A DNA stretch of 5,910 nt from an uncultured Bacilli bacterium (GTDB taxonomy: Bacteria; Bacillota_I; Bacilli_A; RF39; UBA660): NCBI GenBank assembly GCA_947623975.1, contig CANQHY010000077.1:1-5910 (forward strand), given 5' to 3'. Below, piece by piece: positions 1 through 4,595 of the stretch (its first letter is position 1; each line of letters begins with the position of its first letter). The notes under the pieces were generated by a model. That model was not told the DNA's origin, made no database searches, and saw nothing but the letters and a program-made list of their open reading frames with translations. The translations under genes and the position numbers were made by a program.

Positions 1-59
1 TTTCCAAAGAGTAAGTTATAAATCTTATTTATTTTTTTTTCCATTTCATCCTGTTCCAT
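1..59 (-). CDS. Start of a small phage protein, truncated by the window edge
   Basis: An open frame starts at ATG 57-59 and runs off the window: MEQDEMEKKINKIYNLLFG. An alternative in-frame ATG is at 42-44, preceded by GGAACAGGATGAA, which offers a better ribosome binding site than the first ATG. The visible part is charged and probably helical, with a run of nine A. The position just after the endolysin gene is suited to a lysis-associated or small accessory protein, but too little is visible to assign a family. Confidence 0.45.
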   Translation of the reverse strand, partial: MEQDEMEKKINKIYNLLFG

Positions 60-95
60 TTCTCTAATCTCTACTAAACTGATAAATTTATTTTA

Positions 96-111
96 AAACG
101 TCAAACGTCAA
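96..111. repeat. Tandem 7-base repeat downstream of the endolysin gene
   Basis: AAACGTC occurs twice in tandem, followed by AA, just after the endolysin stop. On the minus strand it reads TTGACG twice, 7 bases apart. It lies in a 55-base gap before the next reading frame. It may be a regulatory site or chance. Confidence 0.4.
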
Positions 112-114
112 TTT

Positions 115-525
115 TTAGGCAAGATAATTCGGATTATGTTTAAATCTATTACCCTTAATTCTAAAAGCAACGTGAAGCCACCTAACCCCCTTAGAATTTG
201 TTTCAATATAACACTCATCATAATCTAATATTTGCGTAATATAATCGTATACTTGCTTGAAAGTAGAATTTAAGGGGATGATATCGCAAGCGCACCCTGT
301 TAAGTGGTTTGAATTAACTGCACCGTTAACAAGTTTATTAACTTCTTTATTTCTAAATCCCGAAGTTACTTTTATTGCGCCAAACTTATTACGGCACGGC
401 TGTAAAACAAAGTAAATAAGGTTTAATAAATTATCACATTCAGCTAATGACGGAATGTTTTTAATTCCGTGTTCTATTGCTTTATCACTATGGCATAACT
501 CTGTTATTGTAAAGTTTAAGTTCAT
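115..525 (-). CDS. M15-family peptidase, probable phage endolysin
   Basis: This complete 136-residue protein fits the zinc-dependent M15 (peptidase M15_3-like) family, which cuts peptide cross-links of peptidoglycan. The signature SNHLTGCACDI (72-82) fits SxHxxGxAxD and supplies H74 and D81 as zinc ligands; WLHVAF (116-121) gives the third, H118. E108 in YIETN is the best candidate for the catalytic acid, because the position three before H118 is Arg. SGFRN (55-59) is another typical family motif. At 136 residues it is just a catalytic domain: no signal peptide, membrane anchor or wall-binding domain is seen, so release would need a holin or similar partner. Six cysteines (C11, C30, C44, C78, C80, C105) are many for its size. 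A tail-associated wall-degrading role is less likely but not excluded. Confidence 0.88.
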   Translation of the reverse strand: MNLNFTITELCHSDKAIEHGIKNIPSLAECDNLLNLIYFVLQPCRNKFGAIKVTSGFRNKEVNKLVNGAVNSNHLTGCACDIIPLNSTFKQVYDYITQILDYDECYIETNSKGVRWLHVAFRIKGNRFKHNPNYLA

Positions 526-530
526 TGTTA

Positions 531-536
531 CCCCTT
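531..536 (-). promoter_or_regulatory. Ribosome binding site of the M15 peptidase gene
   Basis: AAGGGG lies 5 bases before the ATG at 525 and starts immediately after the TAA of the DUF1353 gene, suggesting coupled translation. Confidence 0.65.
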
Positions 537-537
537 T

Positions 538-993
538 TTACCAATGACAAAAGCGCTGGAAGTTGTCCACCGCCATAAACATAATATCCGCCTTAAATTT
601 ACTTACTCCGCTTGCTAATAATAATCCTCTAAAAACTTTAGATGATAAAAGGCGGTCATTATTGATACAATCCTTATGAGTACAGATATAATCGTGTAAT
701 AAACTCGGTGTCTGGAATTCTGGAGAGGTTTTTGAGCCTATCAATCGCCAGAAAACCCTATTAATTGTAGCGCCGTCCCAAGTAAACCCCTTTTCTATCC
801 AAAATCTATACTCTATCTGCTCTGTTTTCCTTTTATCCAGTATAGTAACAAACAACGGCTTTTTATTTAAAAACGGTTTATCAGTTATCTCTTTTTTTTC
901 CTGTTTGCTCATAGAGGGCAAAGGAAATAGCATAGTCGTACAAGGAATTATATTAAAGTCTATTTCTATTTCATCATCTTTATACCAAAACAT
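538..993 (-). CDS. DUF1353-family phage protein
   Basis: This is a complete 151-residue protein. The family pattern is clear: a WIEKGFTWDGATI segment (residues 65-77), then PSLLHDYIC (96-104), then a helix with LLSSKVFRGLLLASGVSK (115-132) and a terminal helix ADIMFMAVDNF (135-145). DUF1353 proteins are short, widespread phage proteins often found close to tail and lysis genes; their molecular function is not established as far as I know. Residues 27-45 (SMSKQEKKEITDKPFLNKK) are a charged, probably flexible stretch. TTGGAG lies 8 bases before the ATG and supports the start. No signal peptide or membrane span is visible. The endolysin-like gene begins 12 bases downstream, and its ribosome binding site follows this stop directly. 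Confidence 0.85.
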   Translation of the reverse strand: MFWYKDDEIEIDFNIIPCTTMLFPLPSMSKQEKKEITDKPFLNKKPLFVTILDKRKTEQIEYRFWIEKGFTWDGATINRVFWRLIGSKTSPEFQTPSLLHDYICTHKDCINNDRLLSSKVFRGLLLASGVSKFKADIMFMAVDNFQRFCHW

Positions 994-1031
994 TTTAAAA
1001 TCTCCAAGTAAACTTAAACCCGATACGATTT

Positions 1032-1214
1032 TTACTTATTCTTATGCTCTTCAATAAACTTAACGATAGCTTCTTTAACTTTTTCAATAATTTCATCGGC
1101 GTGTTTCTCCACTATTTCAAGTCCTTTTTCTTTTAATTCAGGAACAAGTTTTACAACTTTTTTTGCTAAACGTCTGATAACAAATCTTTCAAATAAATTA
1201 AATACTTTTGCCAT
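1032..1214 (-). CDS. Small amphipathic helical protein, unknown function
   Basis: This 60-residue protein is backed by a strong ribosome binding site. I do not recognise a family. The N-terminal half (residues 1-24) is cationic and amphipathic: seven Lys/Arg (K3, R10, R14, R15, K18, K19, K22) against one Glu, with hydrophobic residues spaced every three or four (V4, L7, F8, F11, V12, L16, V20, L23). P25 breaks it from a second helix, residues 26-58, rich in Glu and Lys with a regular hydrophobic stripe (L32, V35, A39, I42, V46, I50, F53). There is no stretch hydrophobic enough for a classical membrane span. It lies between fibre and endolysin genes, where holins and other lysis helpers are often found, so a membrane-surface or lysis role is possible but unproven; a small structural or coiled-coil protein is an alternative. 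Confidence 0.7.
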   Translation of the reverse strand: MAKVFNLFERFVIRRLAKKVVKLVPELKEKGLEIVEKHADEIIEKVKEAIVKFIEEHKNK

Positions 1215-1220
1215 AGTTTA

Positions 1221-1226
1221 CTCCTT
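1221..1226 (-). promoter_or_regulatory. Strong ribosome binding site of the 60-residue gene
   Basis: AAGGAG lies 6 bases before the ATG at 1214, a near-ideal Shine-Dalgarno. It is the best evidence that the short downstream frame is a real gene. Confidence 0.75.
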
Positions 1227-1281
1227 TTCTTCTTGAACTTTCGAGGATTTCTCGGTAGTTGCTGATTTCTTTTTATTGACG

Positions 1282-1304
1282 GCGGAGGGGGTTTAGTCCT
1301 CCGC
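1282..1304 (-). repeat. GC-rich hairpin around the stop codon of the 196-residue gene
   Basis: On the minus strand GCGGAGG and CCTCCGC form a perfect 7-base-pair stem with a 9-base loop, ACTAAACCC, that contains the TAA stop. The GC content stands out against AT-rich surroundings. The sequence 3' of the stem on the minus strand is A-rich (GTCAATAAAAAG) with no run of T, so it is not a typical intrinsic terminator. It might affect mRNA stability or the downstream gene's translation, or be chance. Confidence 0.5.
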
Positions 1305-1883
1305 ACTGTCGGATGTGTCGACTAGCGAAACATCGGGTAAATTTTTATTTATATTTTTAATATCTTTTGGGGTAAAATTTAACAAATCTGTTAGTTCATC
1401 ACCGTATAATCCTGCTTCTTCCGTTGCTTCAATAACATCATCAAGCGTTTTTTCGGGAAACTCTTTATTCTCAAATAAATAATCCAAATCATCTGATGTG
1501 TAACCAAGTTTTTCACCGATTAAATCAATTAACGGATTACCGCGATAATATTCATTTGCATATTCAAATTCAATTAATGCTTCCGGCTCTGTTATTTGTG
1601 CTTTTATCATTTCGGGTGTTATTTGTTTTGCTTTGTATAAAGCTAAAAACACTTCTCTCTTTGTTAAAGATAATTTTGATATTCGTTCTTTTTCTTCTTT
1701 TCGTTTAATTTCTTCATATTCTTCATTTAATACAAGTTGATTATCTTTTATCAAATACTTTCTTGTATCTTTTATTATTTCATCAAATTGTTCCTGTGTT
1801 ATATCCAAAATGTTCAAAGAAGACTTGATACATTCTGTTATGCCATAAATAATTCCATTATCATCAAATAATAATTTTACCAT
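1293..1883 (-). CDS. Phage protein of unknown function, fibre-adjacent
   Basis: This complete 196-residue soluble acidic protein has no membrane segment. Residues 1-57 (VKLLFDDNGIIYGIT, ITQEQFDEI, LVLNEEYEEI) form a small beta/alpha start. A charged helix follows (KRKEEKERI, 61-69), then a predicted all-helical part: LSLTKREVFLALYKAKQITPEMI (72-94) and YRGNPLIDLIGEKLGYTSDDLDYLFE (113-138). The RGNP.(V/I)D.IG..LG.T...LD..F pattern is one I recall from uncharacterised proteins next to phage tail fibres; I do not know a function. The C-terminus is acidic (DTSDSAED). The TAA stop is followed in the same frame by 24 more sense codons ending 6 bases before the next gene, so the protein may be truncated (see findings). 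Roles in fibre assembly or tail structure are guesses. Confidence 0.75.
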   Translation of the reverse strand: MVKLLFDDNGIIYGITECIKSSLNILDITQEQFDEIIKDTRKYLIKDNQLVLNEEYEEIKRKEEKERISKLSLTKREVFLALYKAKQITPEMIKAQITEPEALIEFEYANEYYRGNPLIDLIGEKLGYTSDDLDYLFENKEFPEKTLDDVIEATEEAGLYGDELTDLLNFTPKDIKNINKNLPDVSLVDTSDSAED

Positions 1884-1885
1884 TT

Positions 1886-3925
1886 CTATTCTCCTAAATT
1901 AGCTGTTTGATATCCGTATAAATAAACATAGCAATTTCCTACAACACCGAATGTTTGAACATAGATTTTTTTATTGTTTGTCGGAATGATAGAACAACCT
2001 GCCGCCCCAAAATAATTGTTAGTTTGTAAATTCCACTTGTAATTATTAGATAGTGAATCCCAAGGTGTTAAATCTGATGTTATGCTAATAGCCCCACTAC
2101 CATTAGCATTAGTGCTTATTTCTGCTTGTATAAAACAATATACCAACCCGTCGGGCAATATATCGGATAAATCAAATTCTGTTTTAGTTGTAAATGTACC
2201 TCCGTATATGATTTGTTTATCAGCAGGATAAAAACTTAATGCATTTTTGTCCATTTTATTGATATTAATATCATTCACAACTTCTAAAACTTTCCCTGCT
2301 TCTATAAGGTTAGCGTTCTGTACTGTTTCGCCGATATAAAAATATGTATTTAATCCCGAGTAAATTAATTCAGTATCATCAGTATATCCTTGTGTAGTCC
2401 AATGACGACCATAAGTCCAACTAAACGCAGATATAACAAATGAAGTTGTTGTTTTAGAATGAAAACTATTGCCGTTAGTTGCGGTGTCTATTCCTAACTG
2501 TTGGTTATCATCCCACTGCGTTATATGTCCTGTATATGATGTATCTCTATAAGGTTTTAATAAATTTATTGTTGTCGCTGTATAAGTGTTTGCTTTAACA
2601 GTAGGAATTATTCCACCCTGCTCTAACCAACCGTCAGAATAGAGATTATACCAAGTAGGGTTATCTTCCGTGGGTTCTTTTTTATCAATTAAAATTCTTT
2701 TATTATTTGTTGAAATTAAAGGTAAACGGAATGTCTGGTTTTCTGTATTCAAAATAAAATTATAGTCATTATTACTCTCTGCTTCTGTTAAAATAGCAAT
2801 GTTACATACTCTAGTAGGTAAACTTGTAGAGGGAGGGTCATTTGTAGAAGAATTTATAAGTTTAAATCTTAACTCTGTTACACTTACAGACTTAAATTTC
2901 GCACTGCTTGTATAAGTGGAGGTTTTTGAAGCTCCTGTTCCATTTGCAAGTAAAATTTCTTCTCCGTCGATGACAGAATAAATTGCCATATTACAGTCAC
3001 GCCTTTGTCCACTTACATATTGTCCTGTCATTATAAAACCAGTTATATTTATTGGTTTGTTAAAAGAAACAGTTATATAATCTGTTGCAGTTCCGCACTT
3101 GGCATAAGTTGTTAAACTATCATCAAAAGCATTTGTATAATTTGTCCACCCAGAAGTTGCGGTTATTGTTTCTTGTAAGGGAATATCCTCATTACTTAAT
3201 ATAACAACAGGTAATCCTCTTTTAACATAACTTGTTCCGTTCGGTAATTGATATACCTGTCCTACTTCTTTCGTGCTGTCTTGTTCAATAACTAATGCCT
3301 GATAAGCAGTAGGATAAACAGAAGCGGGATTATATTGCCCCGCGGATAACAACCAACTTGCATTATATAAAGTATATTCACTATATTTATAATCAAATAA
3401 AGTATAAGGGTTGTTTAATCCGTTTACGCTTAATATTCCGTCAATGTTTATTGCAAGTGTTTTACCGTCAGGGCGCGAAATTCCGTTAGAGGTATTTGTC
3501 GCTATCGCTACATCAGATGTTCCGCTTAACCAACTATTGCCAGCCCCTGGGGTTTCAGGTTCAAAAGTATTATTATCTATACTTGAATAATATAATTTAC
3601 CGTTATAGTTAACATAATCATTAGTATAATAAATAGTATCGGCATTCCATTGCGGTATTCCTTTTTGTAATAAATAGCATATTTGATAGGAAAGAACTTT
3701 TAACACCCCGTTCATTTCGGGTAACGGTGGGTAATTCATAGCAGATACAACGGCTTCTGTCCAGCCCTGCGACCACGCTTCCGAGTTTTGTATTTCTCGT
3801 ACATCTGCTTCCCCCGTATAAATACCTTGTTTAGCATTTCCAAACTTACCTATTTGAGGGTCATTTCCTACAGGGCTTGCGTTTTCTGCAAATATTTTCC
3901 CTGGTATTCTTACAAAATCTGTCAT
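1886..3925 (-). CDS. Tail fibre / receptor-binding protein with inserted discoidin-like domain
   Basis: This is a complete 679-residue multidomain fibre with no signal peptide or membrane span. Residues 1-90 (FVRIPGKIFAENA, GKFGNAKQG, Q.SEAWSQGW) look like the conserved tail-attachment end. Residues 93-136 resemble a small carbohydrate-binding module (W93, DYVNYNGKLYYSS, AGNSWLSGT); residues 93-168 repeat in the first fibre. Residues 185-241 (YNASWLL, VYPTAYQAL) begin a collar-like fold. Residues about 248-380 look like a discoidin/F5-8 type C beta sandwich (AFDDSLTTYA, YITVSFNKPINITGFIM, LRFKLINSS, CNIAIL). The scaffold resumes at YNFILNTENQTFRLP (388-402), followed by WYNLYSDGWLEQGG (425-438) and a beta-rich domain to about 535 that is common at phage fibre ends. 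Residues 560-679 add another beta-rich tip. Glycan binding is inferred. It ends in TAG, and the next gene starts 2 bases later. Confidence 0.88.
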   Translation of the reverse strand: MTDFVRIPGKIFAENASPVGNDPQIGKFGNAKQGIYTGEADVREIQNSEAWSQGWTEAVVSAMNYPPLPEMNGVLKVLSYQICYLLQKGIPQWNADTIYYTNDYVNYNGKLYYSSIDNNTFEPETPGAGNSWLSGTSDVAIATNTSNGISRPDGKTLAINIDGILSVNGLNNPYTLFDYKYSEYTLYNASWLLSAGQYNPASVYPTAYQALVIEQDSTKEVGQVYQLPNGTSYVKRGLPVVILSNEDIPLQETITATSGWTNYTNAFDDSLTTYAKCGTATDYITVSFNKPINITGFIMTGQYVSGQRRDCNMAIYSVIDGEEILLANGTGASKTSTYTSSAKFKSVSVTELRFKLINSSTNDPPSTSLPTRVCNIAILTEAESNNDYNFILNTENQTFRLPLISTNNKRILIDKKEPTEDNPTWYNLYSDGWLEQGGIIPTVKANTYTATTINLLKPYRDTSYTGHITQWDDNQQLGIDTATNGNSFHSKTTTSFVISAFSWTYGRHWTTQGYTDDTELIYSGLNTYFYIGETVQNANLIEAGKVLEVVNDININKMDKNALSFYPADKQIIYGGTFTTKTEFDLSDILPDGLVYCFIQAEISTNANGSGAISITSDLTPWDSLSNNYKWNLQTNNYFGAAGCSIIPTNNKKIYVQTFGVVGNCYVYLYGYQTANLGE
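1891..1895 (-). promoter_or_regulatory. Ribosome binding site of the 196-residue gene
   Basis: AGGAG lies 7 bases before the ATG at 1883. It is embedded in the last codons (Leu-Gly-Glu) of the second fibre gene, so the site is shared with coding sequence and fixes this start. Confidence 0.7.
2786..3184 (-). other. Discoidin (F5/8 type C)-like domain inserted in the second fibre
   Basis: These are residues about 248-380. The pattern ATSGW..YTNAFDD...TYA, then a hydrophobic strand YITVSF, then ITGFIM, then DG(E)EILLANG, then LRFKLINSS and CNIAIL fits the galactose-binding-like beta sandwich. On either side lie pieces that read as one continuous collar-like fold in related fibres. Boundaries are approximate and the assignment is by pattern only. 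Confidence 0.65.
3422..3649 (-). repeat. Fibre repeat module, copy 2
   Basis: This encodes residues 93-168 of the second fibre: a carbohydrate-binding-like motif with conserved W93 and YNGKLYYSS, then IDNNTFEPETP, AGNSWLSGT, and SRPDG. Copy 1 at 5670-5861 shares the second half closely. The most likely origin is duplication of a fibre segment, or exchange of the module between fibre genes. Confidence 0.7.
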
Positions 3926-4593
3926 TTTATTTCACTTCCCCAAAAATCTTGTAATAATTGCATTTTACATTCTTTTAAAAATATTTCGGTTACTTTTACA
4001 TCTCTATTTTGTGAGGGTAATTCCTCACTCTCAAAATCAGGTTTATTGTATGTAATAATAGGAATGTCAATTTCTAATAACGGTACAATATCAGTCAAGA
4101 AATTAGCTGTTTTACCGTCTTTAAAAGTAACAGTTCTTTTAACATAACCTAAAGAAGTATTAAAAAATAACTCATTAAATTGTTTTTCTTTAGCTTCAAT
4201 TTCTTCTTTTTTTATTTCTTCCGTTGATTTTTCTATTATTTCATTATTAATAATTTTAAAATGATTTTTATTAGCTTTTATCTTTTCTCCAAGTTCTTTT
4301 AAAACTAAGATATAACCTGTTATTTCTCCAAGTTCCGTAATGTCTGAAACATTTAATTCGTTATCGACTTTATAATGTGTTTTTCTGTAGTCTCTTAAAA
4401 TATCCCAGTCTTTCCTGTTCCATTTTGCCATAAATCCTTGTTTAAAATTGCGGGGTGCGGTTAAAGTTGCATAAGCAGGAACTAAAGGAATAAACCGCCC
4501 TGCTTTTTTTGTTTCTTCGGGGTCTGCTTCGGCTTGTTTTTTTCCTAAATATTCAAAAGTGTTTTTATCATATTCATAAATATATACTGTCAT
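3922..4593 (-). CDS. Tail-fibre-associated protein, possible assembly chaperone
   Basis: This is a complete 223-residue soluble protein between two fibre genes. The N-terminus (residues 3-48: YIYEYDKNTFEYLG, ADPEET, IPLVPAYATLTAP) matches the pattern common in phage tail-fibre assembly and DUF4376-like proteins: a tyrosine-rich start, a DPxET segment, then a proline-rich IPxxATxxxP stretch. Residues about 115-142 are strongly charged (EIIEKSTEEIKKEEIEAKEK) and probably a helix or coiled coil. Residues 145-219 (NTSLGYVKRTVTFKDGKTA, FLTDIVPLL, VTEIFLKECK, DFWG) form a second conserved-looking block that I recall from phage proteins in the same position. No signal peptide or membrane segment is seen. 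Its TGA stop overlaps the ATG of the second fibre by 4 bases (ATGA), so the two are probably co-translated. The chaperone role is inferred from neighbours and the N-terminal pattern; a minor structural protein is equally possible. Confidence 0.75.
   Translation of the reverse strand: MTVYIYEYDKNTFEYLGKKQAEADPEETKKAGRFIPLVPAYATLTAPRNFKQGFMAKWNRKDWDILRDYRKTHYKVDNELNVSDITELGEITGYILVLKELGEKIKANKNHFKIINNEIIEKSTEEIKKEEIEAKEKQFNELFFNTSLGYVKRTVTFKDGKTANFLTDIVPLLEIDIPIITYNKPDFESEELPSQNRDVKVTEIFLKECKMQLLQDFWGSEIK
3935..3941 (-). promoter_or_regulatory. Ribosome binding site of the second fibre gene
   Basis: GGGGAAG on the minus strand lies 9 bases before the ATG at 3925, inside the end of the upstream gene. 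It supports this start together with the 4-base ATGA overlap. Confidence 0.5.
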
Positions 4594-4595
4594 AA

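Noticed and set aside
893..900. Run of eight A (minus strand) in the DUF1353 gene as a frameshift site
   Set aside because: The run sits in codons gaa aaa aaa gag, so the A AAA AAG slippery heptamer is not in the required phase, and the zero frame already gives a full-length family member.
1496..1708. Plus-strand open frame with a hydrophobic, leucine-rich translation
   Set aside because: It lies wholly opposite the 196-residue gene. Its Leu/Phe/Val runs are what the complement of Lys/Glu codons gives, so it is not evidence for a membrane protein.
1886..1888. TAG stop of the second fibre as a sign of a reassigned stop codon
   Set aside because: Reading through would add only Lys-Trp before TAA, and TAA and TGA also end genes here, so there is no support for an alternative code.
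3788..4147. Plus-strand open frame across the junction of the second fibre and the 223-residue gene
   Set aside because: It runs antisense to two well-supported overlapping genes, and the translation shows no recognisable domain.
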